Below are positions 1 through 9,919 of a DNA stretch of 64,000 nucleotides, piece by piece. Source of the DNA: Oceanirhabdus sp942490885 (GTDB taxonomy: Bacteria > Bacillota > Clostridia > Clostridiales > Clostridiaceae); assembly GCA_942490885.1 (NCBI GenBank), contig CALNYT010000002.1, positions 1,550,001-1,614,000 of the forward strand, in the 5' to 3' direction. Every line of letters begins with the position of its first letter. Position 1 is the stretch's first letter. The position numbers were made by a program, and so were the translations under genes. Under the pieces are notes generated by a model that ran no database searches, was not told the DNA's origin, and worked only from the letters and a program-made list of their open reading frames with translations.

Positions 1-271
1 TTTCAGTTTTTACAGAAAAACTGTTTTTTCTGTAGACGATTATTATTGTTTTAAAATCTTTAGAGATATCATTACCATAAACTAATGGAAGTTTATCTAC
101 ATAATCAGTTATCTGATCATCATTAACATTATCAAAATAAAAACTTATTTTAGGACCACAACCTTTAGTAGAAGCTTTAACTTTTATGCAGTTAATTTCA
201 TGACGATCTTCTATTACTTCCATAAGTTTATCGTATGCTTCATAAGATATTTTAATTTTAGGTTTATTCAT
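1..271 (-). CDS. HesB/IscA-like protein, partial (runs off left edge)
   Basis: About 90 codons from an ATG at 271 to the window edge, with no stop in the window. A GAGGAAGTG ribosome site lies about 10 nt before the ATG; a nearer ATG is out of frame and stops at once. The protein starts MNKPKIKISY and has a central strand-turn with STKGCGPK, then FYFDN, resembling the first conserved cysteine region of small clostridial HesB/IscA-like proteins (A-type iron-sulfur scaffolds, about 100 aa). Only one cysteine of the usual three lies in the visible part, so cluster binding is not shown. It lies downstream of pncB on the same strand with a 43-nt gap and could be co-transcribed. The family call rests on pattern recognition. 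Confidence 0.7.
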   Translation of the reverse strand, partial: MNKPKIKISYEAYDKLMEVIEDRHEINCIKVKASTKGCGPKISFYFDNVNDDQITDYVDKLPLVYGNDISKDFKTIIIVYRKNSFSVKTE

Positions 272-314
272 AATATCATATCACTTCCTCTGATTATTGA
301 AAAAACTCAATAAT

Positions 315-1799
315 CTATTTATTAAATTCAGAAGAATATTTCATTAGCAATTCTTGCTTTAAATTCCAAAGATTTTGAGATAAATCTATATAATAAGTGT
401 GAGGGTTCTCAAATCTTTTAACTTCCGTCCAAAGATTATCAACTTCTTTTTTACAGAATTCCCTGATATCTTTAACCTCAGGTGATTCGTAAACTAATTC
501 TCCTTTAGCAAAAATCTGAACCATAAGCTCTTTTGCATAATAATTATTAAGAGTTTTCTTTTTCCAAGTATGAATAGGATTAAATAAAGTTAGAGGTTTA
601 GTAAAATCAATTTCTTCTCCTCGGATAGTTAATAAATCTGCAATTGCTTTATTACTATCTTTATCATAAATTCTGAAAATATTTTTAAAAGCTGGGTTAG
701 TTATTTTTTCAGGATTTTCAGAAATTTTAATTTTTGGAGTAATCTTGTTAGTTTGGGTATCTTCAACAGCAACAAGCTTGTATACACCACCAAAAACAGG
801 TTCTGATTTTGCAGTGATGAGTCTTTCTCCTACTCCGAATGAATCAAGACAAGCACCGTTATCAAGAATACTTCTTATGATATATTCATCTAATGAGTTA
901 GATGCGATTATTTTTACATCACTATAACCTGCCTCATCAAGCATCTTTCTAACTGCTTTAGACAGGTACGTAATATCTCCACTATCAATTCGTACACCCT
1001 TAGGTCTAATTCCAAGAGGTGTTAATACATCGTCAAAAACTTTTATTGCGTTTGGAACACCCGATTTAAGGGTATTATATGTGTCAACTAATAATGTACA
1101 ATTATCAGGGTATGCTTCAGTCCATGATTTAAATGCATCATATTCTGAATCAAATAATTGGACCCAACTATGAGCCATTGTACCTACAGCAGGGATTCCA
1201 AACATTTGCTCTGCTATAGTGCAAGCAGTTGAAGAACAACCACCTATGTATGCAGCTCTTGCTCCATAGATAGCTCCATCATACCCTTGAGCTCTTCTTG
1301 AACCAAATTCCATTACTGGACGATTCTTAGCGGCTCTACTAATTCTACTAGCTTTTGTTGCAATTAAAGTTTGGTGATTTACTGTAAGTAAAATCATTGT
1401 TTCAACAAATTGAGCTTGAATGATAGGTCCTCTAACGGTAACTAAAGGTTCAGATGGGAAAACAGGGTTTCCTTCTGGAATTGCCCATACATCACATTCA
1501 AATTTAAAATTTTCAAGATAAGTTAAGAAATCATCCTCAAATAGGTTCTTTTCTCTTAAATAATCAATATCATATTCTGTGAATGTTAGACTAGAAAGAT
1601 ATTCACATAACTGTTGTATACCAGCCATAACGCAATATCCACCGCCATCAGGTACTCTTCTGAAGAACATATCGAAATATGCAATTTTATCTTTTACATC
1701 GTTTTTTAAATATCCATTAGCCATTGTTAATTCATAAAAATCTACAAGCATTGTTAGGTTTCTATCATTCCTAACATTGAAATTTTTTATGTATTCCAT
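315..1799 (-). CDS. pncB: nicotinate phosphoribosyltransferase
   Basis: Cytoplasmic NAD salvage enzyme that joins nicotinate to PRPP with ATP to give nicotinate mononucleotide. The 494-aa length fits the long bacterial form. Visible family motifs are DFYELTMANGY near the N-terminus, MEFGSRRAQG in the middle, GTMAHSWV with the conserved histidine, and GVRIDSGD in the PRPP-binding region. AAAGGAGAAG lies about 5 nt before the ATG. The next gene on this strand is the HesB-like gene; the helicase upstream is divergent, so the 117-nt gap at 1800-1916 must hold both promoters. No riboswitch was recognised there. Confidence 0.95.
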   Translation of the reverse strand: MEYIKNFNVRNDRNLTMLVDFYELTMANGYLKNDVKDKIAYFDMFFRRVPDGGGYCVMAGIQQLCEYLSSLTFTEYDIDYLREKNLFEDDFLTYLENFKFECDVWAIPEGNPVFPSEPLVTVRGPIIQAQFVETMILLTVNHQTLIATKASRISRAAKNRPVMEFGSRRAQGYDGAIYGARAAYIGGCSSTACTIAEQMFGIPAVGTMAHSWVQLFDSEYDAFKSWTEAYPDNCTLLVDTYNTLKSGVPNAIKVFDDVLTPLGIRPKGVRIDSGDITYLSKAVRKMLDEAGYSDVKIIASNSLDEYIIRSILDNGACLDSFGVGERLITAKSEPVFGGVYKLVAVEDTQTNKITPKIKISENPEKITNPAFKNIFRIYDKDSNKAIADLLTIRGEEIDFTKPLTLFNPIHTWKKKTLNNYYAKELMVQIFAKGELVYESPEVKDIREFCKKEVDNLWTEVKRFENPHTYYIDLSQNLWNLKQELLMKYSSEFNK

Positions 1800-1916
1800 G
1801 ATTCTTCTCCTTTATATTAATCACAATATTGTCTATAATTAATAATAGTTTTCAGTTTATTTTATTTTAATACTAAACTGTCAGTATTACAAGGAAGAAA
1901 ATAAGGAGAATATGGA

Positions 1917-3932
1917 ATGTGGTTTAATTTAGATGAATTTCAATCAGTAGCAGCGAAAACTGAGAAAAATAATGTATTGGTTGTTGCAACGCCAGGTGCA
2001 GGTAAAACTACAACCCTTCTTTCAAGAATAGAATATCTCATGAGAGAAAAGAAGGTTAAAAGTAGAAATATTGTAGTAATGACATTTACAAAAGCAGCAG
2101 CGATGAATATGAAAAAAAGATTTGCTCAAAACAATAAAGATATTACCCCACCTTTCTTTGGGACTTTCCATGGTTTATTCTATAAGATTTTAAAGAATCA
2201 TGGGTTTGAATTTAATATAATCGATAGCGGGAAAACTTACGGAATAATAAGAAGTGCTCTTATGGAGTATGTTCAGGATATATCTGATGATAAAGTGAAA
2301 GAAATGTTGAATATTATTTCTATATACAAAAAAGAAGATTTTAACAAGGATATGTTGGATATTGAGTTTTCAATGGATATTTTTGAAGATTGCTTTAATA
2401 AATATGAAGATTATAAGAAGAAGCACAATTTATTTGATTTTGATGATCTGCAGATTAAGATAAAGGAACTTTTGGAAAAAGATGAAAGAATATTAAGCGG
2501 GTATCAAAATCTTTTTAAACATATATTAGTTGATGAGTTCCAAGACTGTGATAGTGGTCAGGTGCATATATTAAAACTCCTAAATAAAGATAATTCAATT
2601 TATGCAGTAGGGGATGAGGACCAATGTATCTATGGATTTAGGGGGTCAAGACCAGATTTTATGGTTGATTTTCAAGAGACATTTAAGAATGGAGAGAAGA
2701 TATACCTTAAGAATAATTATAGAAATCCTAAAAACCTGGTTCAGGTATCAAATGAACTTATTAAGAATAATAAAATGAGAAATGAGAAAGAACTAAATCC
2801 AGTTAATAAAAAAGATGGTGTTCTTGAGGTAAACACTCATAATGATGAACAGAATGAAATTAGTAAGATTACTGAGAGGGTTATAAAACTTAATGGAATT
2901 AATAAATACAATTGGGATGACATTGCCATATTAGCGAGAACTAATATGGAGATAACAAAGGTAATAGATTCATTTATAAGGCATAGAATTCCTTTTAGAT
3001 TATTAGATAAACAATATAATTTCTTCGAGCATTTTATTGCAAGGGATATACTTGCATATTTGAGATTAAGTATTGATCCATATAACAAAGAAGAGTTTGT
3101 TAGAATAATAAACAAACCTTTTAGATATGTAAGTAAGAGCATAGTTTTTAAGCTTAAAAATGAAAACCTCAATGGGAAGGATGCATTCCAGTGGTTAATA
3201 GATTGTGAGGATCTTCATCCATATCAGATAAAACCTATTGAAGATTTAAAACGAGATGTGCTTATGTTAAACAAGTTTTCATTATCATCAGCAGTTGAGA
3301 CTATAATTGGAACATTGGGATACTATGATTATTTAAGAGATTACTGTGAGCGTTCCAATTTGCATCTAGGAGATTTTGATGAAATTCTTGAAGAATTCAA
3401 AGATCTTGCCAGTGAATATAGTAATACATTAGCTTTCCTTGAGCATATTGAAGAATTTAAAAATGAAGTAAAGAAGAGTGATCTTACAAAAGAGGGAATA
3501 ATTTTAAGTACAATTCACGGTGTCAAAGGCATGGAATTTGAAAATGTAATCATAATCAACTGTAATGAAGAGATACTCCCATATGTTAAAGGAATGTATG
3601 AAAATATAGAAGAGGAAAGAAGATTATTCTATGTTGGGATAACAAGAAGTTCTCAAAATCTATGGCTAGACCACTGCAGATTTATGAGAAACAGAAGTAT
3701 GGACCCTTCAAGATTCCTTTATGAGATGGGAGTACTAAGGGAGATGACCCCTGATGATTATAAGGTTGGAGAGCAGGTTAAACATATATCCTTTGGACTC
3801 GGAGAAATATCATATCTTGATAAGAAAGAGATTGAGATAGTTTTTGCTAATAATATTAAGAGGAAGTTTGATGTTATGGTTCTTTTGAGGAATGATATGA
3901 TAAGTAAAATATACTTGAGAATTGAAAATTGA
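1917..3932 (+). CDS. UvrD/PcrA-type superfamily 1 DNA helicase
   Basis: ATP-dependent 3'-5' DNA helicase. The 671 residues carry the SF1A motifs in order: Q-motif glutamine at 9, Walker A ATPGAGKT at 24-31, Walker B VDEFQD near 205-210, GDEDQCIYGFRGS, STIHGVKGMEFE and the arginine-finger block RRLFYVGITRS. It is somewhat shorter than PcrA (about 730 aa), and the C-terminus has a short 'GLGEI'-type tail as in PcrA. The start is ATG 1917 after AAGGAG; an ATG at 1911 is out of frame and stops at once. The last codons and the stop lie in the beginning of a dispersed repeat (family A), which may have trimmed the C-terminus slightly. It may be a second UvrD paralogue rather than PcrA itself. Confidence 0.9.
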   Translation: MWFNLDEFQSVAAKTEKNNVLVVATPGAGKTTTLLSRIEYLMREKKVKSRNIVVMTFTKAAAMNMKKRFAQNNKDITPPFFGTFHGLFYKILKNHGFEFNIIDSGKTYGIIRSALMEYVQDISDDKVKEMLNIISIYKKEDFNKDMLDIEFSMDIFEDCFNKYEDYKKKHNLFDFDDLQIKIKELLEKDERILSGYQNLFKHILVDEFQDCDSGQVHILKLLNKDNSIYAVGDEDQCIYGFRGSRPDFMVDFQETFKNGEKIYLKNNYRNPKNLVQVSNELIKNNKMRNEKELNPVNKKDGVLEVNTHNDEQNEISKITERVIKLNGINKYNWDDIAILARTNMEITKVIDSFIRHRIPFRLLDKQYNFFEHFIARDILAYLRLSIDPYNKEEFVRIINKPFRYVSKSIVFKLKNENLNGKDAFQWLIDCEDLHPYQIKPIEDLKRDVLMLNKFSLSSAVETIIGTLGYYDYLRDYCERSNLHLGDFDEILEEFKDLASEYSNTLAFLEHIEEFKNEVKKSDLTKEGIILSTIHGVKGMEFENVIIINCNEEILPYVKGMYENIEEERRLFYVGITRSSQNLWLDHCRFMRNRSMDPSRFLYEMGVLREMTPDDYKVGEQVKHISFGLGEISYLDKKEIEIVFANNIKRKFDVMVLLRNDMISKIYLRIEN

Positions 3933-3975
3933 GAATTGAGAATGATGGATATTTCTCTCCGAGAAATTTTAATTA
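3927..3975. repeat. Family A repeat, left end only
   Basis: The GAGAATTGAGAATGATGGATATTTCTC run followed by the small hairpin TTTCTCTCCGAGAAA matches the left ends of the longer copies at 13911 and 45186. Only the end is present, and it begins at the stop codon of the helicase gene. Confidence 0.75.
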
Positions 3976-4036
3976 TTGTAAATGAAAGTGATAAGGATAG
4001 ACAATATAATAGATTTTTTCTTTTATATCATATTTT

Positions 4037-4076
4037 CAAATAGCTCAGAGAGTAATAATACTCTCTGAGCTATTTG
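4037..4076. terminator. Long hairpin between convergent genes
   Basis: An 18-bp perfect stem (CAAATAGCTCAGAGAGTA with its complement) and a 4-nt loop. It lies between the helicase (plus) and the 58-aa gene (minus), so it probably ends transcription from both sides. No long T tract follows on the plus strand. Confidence 0.7.
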
Positions 4077-4103
4077 CATAAAAATTATTAACTATTTAAC
4101 TCT

Positions 4104-4280
4104 CTAATCAATCTTTTTTTCTTCCAAAAATCCGTCATTATATCCACGAGAAAATGATTTATCATTTCTATTAGGAATACTATTTAAAAACTCTTTTTTA
4201 TTAGGTAAAGCATCAGATATATCGTTATAATAACTTAGTTCTGGATTATGAGGCAAACTTTGCTCATTATCGGTTTTCAT
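4104..4280 (-). CDS. Small hypothetical protein (58 aa)
   Basis: This short gene is supported mainly by its ribosome site: TAGGAGGTATCAATTT stands directly before the ATG at 4280. The peptide is hydrophilic, starts MKTDNEQSLP, has a central SYYNDISDALPNKKEF stretch and ends in EEKKID. There is no signal peptide, membrane segment or cysteine. It sits alone between the bidirectional hairpin at 4037-4076 and the promoter region of the next secreted-protein gene. The family was not recognised. The asparagine- and aspartate-rich composition is compatible with a small sporulation-phase protein, but nothing in the sequence proves that. Confidence 0.6.
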   Translation of the reverse strand: MKTDNEQSLPHNPELSYYNDISDALPNKKEFLNSIPNRNDKSFSRGYNDGFLEEKKID

Positions 4281-4609
4281 TAAATTGATACCTCCTAAAA
4301 ACTTGTCTTCTTTATATCCGTATTATTAGTTAAAATCTTAATATATATACTCTGCAGATATTGGAAACAAACCCTGGAAAATCGTAGATGTATCAAATAT
4401 CTTCATTAAGTTACGATTTTAAGGGATAGATATAATGAAAAACTATTTCTTTTGTTGTGCAAAAAAATATATAGTATCTATACTCGATAGATGAATATTT
4501 AAATTAATCATGTTAATAAATTCTATGATTTTATGATATAATAAATGATGGTCAATATAACAAATAAAGCCATATGTTGAATATTATTTATAATTTTGGA
4601 GGAAAAATC

Positions 4610-6019
4610 ATGTACACAAATAAGAGAAAGATGACATTAATGCTTATTATTGCTTTGTTTATCAATGGTTTAATGTTATTAAATGAAAAAAAGGTTTATG
4701 CTGTTGAAGCTACAGAAGTAAGTGGATTAATCGATAAAAATACTATTTGGAGTAAAGAACATAGTCCTTATATTGTTAAAGGTAATATTTTAGTTGATGA
4801 AAGAGCTACTTTAAAAATTCAACCAGGAGTTGAGGTTATATTTGATGGAAATTATTATCTAGATATCAAAGGGAAAATAGTTGCTGAAGGAAGTAAGAAG
4901 GAAAATATAAAATTCAATTCTGGCACAAATATAAGGTGGAAAGAAATAAAAATTGAGAGTTCTTATAATAAAATGAAGTATTGTGTTGTTAATAATTCTG
5001 AAAATGGAATACATTTGAAATATGGAACAGCATATTCAAACTCTATAGCAAATTGCAAATTAATAAATAACGACGTAGGTATATTTTTAGAAATTTGTTG
5101 TTCAGGTAGAGTAAATAATATACAAGATTGTACATTAGCGTACAATGAAATAGGGGTAAATATTCGGGGTTCAGAGTCTATTGTGATTAGTAATTGTAAT
5201 ATAACCAAGAACGATATTGGGATATATCAAGGTTTCTGTTTGAAAAAAAATTATATTAAAAATAATAATATATATGATAATGACAATTATAATTTGCATG
5301 TAGATACTAAGAATGCTAAAGGTGAATATGATTTTTATTATAACTATTGGGGAACGACTAATAAAGAAGAAATTGAAGAAAAGATATTTGATATTAATGA
5401 TGATATTGAAGATGCAAAGGTGAAGTATGTACCTTATCTTAAAAACCCTAATGGAAAATTAGAAGATATTGAGATTGAAGTTTCAGAGATAAATTTTATA
5501 GAGAAAGATATAATATTAAATTTGGGACAAAGTAAAAAAATTGAATACTCAATAAGTCCTGAAAATGCATATAATAAAAATGTTGTATGGCTAACGAATA
5601 ATGAAAATGTTGTGAAAGTAAAAGATGGAATGATAACAGCTGTTGGAGAAGGTAAAGCCATAATATCAGTGAAAACAATAGATGGTGATAAAAAAACAGA
5701 ATGTGAAGTTATTGTAGAGGATTACATAGAATTACCAGCAAAATATAGAGTGCTTAAAGATAAAAATTGGACTATAAAATTTAATAAATCAATTTTGTTT
5801 TATGAAATAACATCTGAGAATATCTATATATTAGATGAAAATGGTAAAAAAGTAGATGTCACAATAGAAAAAATTGATGAAAATAGTATATCTGTTATTC
5901 CAGTTAATAATTATATTAAGGGCAAAACTTATAATTTATTTATTAAGGAAGTGAGATCAACAGATAAAAAGGAATTAAATAAAACTATGAAGATGGAGTT
6001 TACAATTCATGGGGTATAA
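4610..6019 (+). CDS. Secreted right-handed beta-helix protein with Ig-like domains
   Basis: Predicted exported protein of 469 residues. A signal peptide (positive MYTNKRK, hydrophobic core, cleavage near VYAVEA) is followed by a parallel beta-helix region (about 40-260) with repeated N-rich turns such as NNSENGI, LINNDVGIF and ITKNDIGI, as in NosD/pectate-lyase-like helices. Next is a bacterial Ig-like group 2 domain (about 290-375; VGEGKAIISVKT) and a C-terminal SbsA-like Ig domain containing YNLFI. No LPXTG or S-layer anchor is visible, so it is probably secreted or loosely attached. The start is the ATG after GGAGGAAAAATC; an upstream in-frame ATG at 4574 would spoil the signal peptide. 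A TATAAT lies at 4537-4542. No catalytic site is identified. Confidence 0.8.
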   Translation: MYTNKRKMTLMLIIALFINGLMLLNEKKVYAVEATEVSGLIDKNTIWSKEHSPYIVKGNILVDERATLKIQPGVEVIFDGNYYLDIKGKIVAEGSKKENIKFNSGTNIRWKEIKIESSYNKMKYCVVNNSENGIHLKYGTAYSNSIANCKLINNDVGIFLEICCSGRVNNIQDCTLAYNEIGVNIRGSESIVISNCNITKNDIGIYQGFCLKKNYIKNNNIYDNDNYNLHVDTKNAKGEYDFYYNYWGTTNKEEIEEKIFDINDDIEDAKVKYVPYLKNPNGKLEDIEIEVSEINFIEKDIILNLGQSKKIEYSISPENAYNKNVVWLTNNENVVKVKDGMITAVGEGKAIISVKTIDGDKKTECEVIVEDYIELPAKYRVLKDKNWTIKFNKSILFYEITSENIYILDENGKKVDVTIEKIDENSISVIPVNNYIKGKTYNLFIKEVRSTDKKELNKTMKMEFTIHGV

Positions 6020-6077
6020 ATTATTGTAATTCCAATAACTTAAATATAAAGTATATATGAAATTTTAAAACAAAATT

Positions 6078-6117
6078 AGCATTCATCTCTCGTTTTATAT
6101 AAGTGGAGATGAATGCT
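6078..6117 (+). terminator. Terminator hairpin
   Basis: AGCATTCATCTC and its perfect complement GAGATGAATGCT form a 12-bp stem with a 16-nt loop, 58 nt after the stop of the beta-helix gene. The T tract is weak. Confidence 0.65.
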
Positions 6118-6254
6118 TAAAATTATTTTGCAGATTTTAGTAAGAATAACAAGGGAAATGCAAAATTTAGGATTGGCTGTTAGATATATTAATTTAAGGT
6201 ATATCTATTATGTTTTCAATATCAATCTTATTTATCTTATCTTCTGGTATTAAT

Positions 6255-6443
6255 TTATCTATTATCTCCATTTTTACTAGGTGTGTTTAGCGTTTTAACA
6301 ATACTTTTTTCTTTGTTCATTGTTTCTCTACCCCAGGGATTTTGATAGGCAGCAGTGAGTAACTTCACTATATCATATGTTGTTGTCACATGTTCTGGAT
6401 AATCTCTATCCAATCCATTAGCTGTTTCGTAATGAGTACTCAT
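6255..6443 (-). CDS. Hypothetical protein (62 aa)
   Basis: Short gene with a good GGAGATAAA ribosome site before the ATG at 6443. The peptide starts MSTHYETANG, contains HVTTTYDIVKLL and NPWGRE, and ends in a charged TPSKNGDNR tail. It has no membrane segment or signal peptide. It is alone on the minus strand between a terminator and the ABC transporter operon. The family was not recognised. It may be a real small protein or the remnant of a longer one. Confidence 0.5.
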   Translation of the reverse strand: MSTHYETANGLDRDYPEHVTTTYDIVKLLTAAYQNPWGRETMNKEKSIVKTLNTPSKNGDNR

Positions 6444-6693
6444 TTTATCTCCAATTGCTACAAGTGATATTTTTTAATTATAGCCAATAAGGAAAAAATG
6501 TAAAATTATAATATAAGAGAGAGTAATTCTATTTATAGTGATTTAGGGTTATGGTATGTGGGATAAAAATTTTTTGAAACAGGAATCATAATTGTCATTA
6601 GATTGTAAGAACTATCATTTATAATTTAGATTATAGTTTAATGTGTATGGGGTTAAAGGCTCTTATCGCTATATTTTAGGGGAGATGATTATC

Positions 6694-7383
6694 ATGAGTG
6701 TATTGAAAACAAAAGATCTGAAAAAACATTATGGAACAGAGCCGAACGTAGTGAAGGCACTAGATGGTGTTAATGTTGAGATAAAAGAAGGTGAGTTTAT
6801 TGCCGTTGTAGGAACATCTGGTAGTGGTAAAAGTACACTATTGCATATGCTTGGAGGGTTGGATAGAGCCACAAGTGGAAAGGTATGGGTAAGTAACAAA
6901 GATATTTTTTCAATGAGTAATGACGAACTCACTGTGTTTAGGCGAAGAAATATTGGATTTGTATTTCAAAACTACAATCTAGTACCAATATTAAATGTTT
7001 ATGAGAACATAACATTACCAGTAGAACTAGATGGGGGCGTAGTAGATAAAGTATTTTTAAATAGTATTATAAAGACATTAGGTCTTGAAAGTAAGTTAAA
7101 GAATATGCCAAACAACCTTTCAGGTGGTCAGCAACAGCGTGTTGCAATAGCAAGGGCATTAGCCGTAAAGCCGGCTATCATACTCGCAGATGAACCCACA
7201 GGGAACCTAGATAGTAAAACAAGTATTGAAGTTATTGGACTTCTTAAAATAACTAGCAAAAAATTTAATCAGACAATTGTTATGATTACCCATAACCAAG
7301 AAATTGCACAACTTGCAGATAGAATAATTCTTATCGAAGACGGTAAAATCATTGGGGGGGAAGTCAATGAGGTTTGCAAATAA
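6694..7383 (+). CDS. ABC transporter ATP-binding protein (MacB/BceA-like)
   Basis: ATPase of an ABC transporter with the permease directly downstream. The 229 residues include Walker A GTSGSGKST, the Q-loop FVFQNYNLVP, signature LSGGQQQRVAIARAL, Walker B IILADEPTGNLDS and the switch histidine in MITHN. This is the FtsE/LolD/BceA subfamily that works with FtsX-type permeases. The start chosen is the ATG at 6694 behind AGGGGAGATGATT; an in-frame ATG at 6643 lacks a ribosome site. It overlaps the permease gene by 17 nt. Because a response regulator and a kinase follow, the unit resembles peptide-antibiotic sensing and resistance modules (BceRS-AB type). The substrate is unknown. Confidence 0.92.
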   Translation: MSVLKTKDLKKHYGTEPNVVKALDGVNVEIKEGEFIAVVGTSGSGKSTLLHMLGGLDRATSGKVWVSNKDIFSMSNDELTVFRRRNIGFVFQNYNLVPILNVYENITLPVELDGGVVDKVFLNSIIKTLGLESKLKNMPNNLSGGQQQRVAIARALAVKPAIILADEPTGNLDSKTSIEVIGLLKITSKKFNQTIVMITHNQEIAQLADRIILIEDGKIIGGEVNEVCK

Positions 7384-9847
7384 TAATAAAGCTATAATAA
7401 ATAAGTTGACCAAAAGAAGCGTAAAAGCAAATAAATTAAGAAATCTAATTGCAATTATTGCAATTACACTTACAACCATTTTGTTTACATCTTTGTTCAC
7501 CATAGCAATGGGAATGGGGGAGTCCATGCAGCAACAGACCATGAGACAAGTAGGTGGATATGCTCATGGTAGTTTTAAAGGGCTTACACAAGAAGAATTT
7601 GACAATATTAAAAACCATAGACTTATTAAGGAGTTAGGTTATTCCATTATGGTTGGAATGGCAGAGAATGAAGAGTTAACAAAGCGTCATGCTGAGGTAA
7701 GATATGCTACTGATACTCAAGCTGAAATGTTTTTTAGCAATCCAACAACAGGTAGAATGCCACAAAATGAAAATGAAATAGCGACAGATACGATAGTGCT
7801 TGAACTATTAGGTGTGTTACCTAAAATAGGTGAAAAAATTAATGTGGAATATATTATTGACGGAAAAAAAATCTCCTCAGAATTTATTTTATCTGGTTTT
7901 TGGGAAAGTGATAAAATGTCTACTGCTAGCATGATGTTTGTATCTCGTGAATTTATTGATAAATTCCTTGCAGGAATAAATATTGATAAACTGAATAGTA
8001 ATGAAATGGATACAGGTCTAATTTTTGTTGATGTTATGTTTAAAAATAGTTTAAATATTGATCGGAATTTAAAGAAAGTGCTGATAGATAGTGGATATAG
8101 CTGTTATGAAAGTGACGTCAATTACATAAAAAGTGGTACTAACTGGGCTTATTTGTCCACCAATTTTGATTTTGATTTCACAACTGTTATTGGTATTTTA
8201 AGTATTTGTTTATTGATTATCTTTACAGGTTATTTGATTATCTATAATATATTCCAAATATCTGTTTTGAAAGATATTAGGTTTTATGGTTTATTAAAAA
8301 CTATAGGTACCACACCAAAGCAAATAAGAAACATTGTAAGAAAACAGGCTTTTTTATTATCAGTTATAGGTATACCCAGTGGATTAGTTATTGGCTATCT
8401 TATTGGAAATGTACTATTGCCAATAATTATGGAAACTACTACTGCAAAGACAAGCTATATATCTTTTAGTCCTCTTATTTTTATTTGTGCTACAATTTTT
8501 TCCTTTATTACTGTGTTTATTAGTTGTAGAAAACCTAGTACAATTGCAGCAAGGATTTCTCCTATAGAAGCAACAAGATATGTTGATGTGTCAATTTCAA
8601 ATCAAAAAAAAGAGAAGGATTCATTGGATGGTGGGAAAGTATATAAGATGGCTTTTTCTAATATGTTCAGATTCAAGAAGAAAACTCTTGTAGTGATTAT
8701 TTCCATGGCATTGAGCTTAATATTGCTTAATTCAGTGTTTACATTTGTTAGTGGGTTTGATATGAATAAATATTTAAGCAAGTTTGTAATTTCAGATTTT
8801 GTAGTGGGACATGCAAATTATTTTAATTTAAATCTTTTTACTTCACAGAATGATGAGCCATCACTGGAAATGATTAAAAATATAAATGATTTAGAAGGTA
8901 TTGAAGATAAAGGAAGGATTTATTATAAAGCTATCCCTAGAATCATAAAAGATAAGCAATCAGTGATTCAAATCTACGGGGTGGAGGATTTCCCATTATC
9001 ATTATTAAATATCATTGAAGGAGAATTAGATTTAAATAAATTTCAAACAGGTAATTATATCATCGAAGGAGTTTTAGCTGATGACAATGGAAATATTTTA
9101 TGGGATACAAGTAACTATAAAATAGGAGATAAAATATCAGTGACTTTAGATAATAACTTTGTTAAAGAATATGAAGTTATGGCAAAAGCAGAACTTAAAT
9201 TTCCTATGTCTGTAAGATATTTCATTGGAGATGTAGAAGGAGGTGGTAAATTTTATCTTCCATCAAGTGAGTTTGTAAATAATATAAAGAATCCTCTAAC
9301 CATGAGCTATTTGTTTAATGTGAATGATGAAAGTATAGATCAAACAGAAGCTTTTCTGCAAAACTATACTAAGAATATTGAGTCGCAAATGGATTATGAA
9401 TCAAAAGAAACATTTGTAGATGGATTTAAAAATTTTCAGAACATGTTTTTGTTAGTAGGAGGGTTACTTAGCTTAATTATTGGAATCATTGGTATACTGA
9501 ATTTTATAAACGCTTTGATTACAAGCATAATTTCAAGACGTATGGAATTTGCAATATTGCAAAGCATTGGTATGACCAATAGGCAGCTAAATAAAATGTT
9601 ATTAGTTGAAGGGCTTTATTATGCTTGTATAACTATTTGTACTGCACTGCTTTTAGGGAGCGTTATTTCACTTGTTATTGTTCAGCCTATGGCAAATAAT
9701 TTATGGTTCTCCACGTATAAATTCACCATTAAACCCATTTTAATGGCTTCCCCAATTTTAATTTTAGTAGCAATCATTGTTCCATTCATTGCATATATTA
9801 ATGTTAATAAACAGACAATTGTTGAAAGATTAAGGGAAGCAGAGTAA
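7367..9847 (+). CDS. ABC transporter permease, FtsX-like
   Basis: Membrane permease of 826 residues: an N-terminal helix with an extracellular domain (about 30-260), a three-helix FtsX block (about 270-395) followed by a cytoplasmic linker, then a second helix at about 435-455, a large extracellular domain and a final three-helix FtsX block (about 690-820). The ISRRMEFAILQSIGMT segment is the usual cytoplasmic coupling region of MacB/LolC-type permeases. Two extracellular domains and about 8 helices differ from classical BceB (10 helices, one large domain). The start is the ATG after GGGGGGAAG, inside the end of the ATPase gene. The role in export or removal of a toxic peptide is inferred from the adjacent two-component system. 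Confidence 0.88.
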   Translation: MRFANNNKAIINKLTKRSVKANKLRNLIAIIAITLTTILFTSLFTIAMGMGESMQQQTMRQVGGYAHGSFKGLTQEEFDNIKNHRLIKELGYSIMVGMAENEELTKRHAEVRYATDTQAEMFFSNPTTGRMPQNENEIATDTIVLELLGVLPKIGEKINVEYIIDGKKISSEFILSGFWESDKMSTASMMFVSREFIDKFLAGINIDKLNSNEMDTGLIFVDVMFKNSLNIDRNLKKVLIDSGYSCYESDVNYIKSGTNWAYLSTNFDFDFTTVIGILSICLLIIFTGYLIIYNIFQISVLKDIRFYGLLKTIGTTPKQIRNIVRKQAFLLSVIGIPSGLVIGYLIGNVLLPIIMETTTAKTSYISFSPLIFICATIFSFITVFISCRKPSTIAARISPIEATRYVDVSISNQKKEKDSLDGGKVYKMAFSNMFRFKKKTLVVIISMALSLILLNSVFTFVSGFDMNKYLSKFVISDFVVGHANYFNLNLFTSQNDEPSLEMIKNINDLEGIEDKGRIYYKAIPRIIKDKQSVIQIYGVEDFPLSLLNIIEGELDLNKFQTGNYIIEGVLADDNGNILWDTSNYKIGDKISVTLDNNFVKEYEVMAKAELKFPMSVRYFIGDVEGGGKFYLPSSEFVNNIKNPLTMSYLFNVNDESIDQTEAFLQNYTKNIESQMDYESKETFVDGFKNFQNMFLLVGGLLSLIIGIIGILNFINALITSIISRRMEFAILQSIGMTNRQLNKMLLVEGLYYACITICTALLLGSVISLVIVQPMANNLWFSTYKFTIKPILMASPILILVAIIVPFIAYINVNKQTIVERLREAE

Positions 9848-9853
9848 TATTTA

Positions 9854-9886
9854 AAATAGGATGCAAAATTATTTTGTATCCTATTT
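9854..9886. terminator. Hairpin between permease and response regulator genes
   Basis: A 16-bp nearly perfect inverted repeat (AAATAGGATGCAAAAT) with a minimal loop, 6 nt after the permease stop. A TATAAT at 9894-9899 follows, so the regulator genes may have their own promoter. Confidence 0.65.
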
Positions 9887-9919
9887 ATCATGGTATAATA
9901 TCTGTAGGATGGTGATTAT

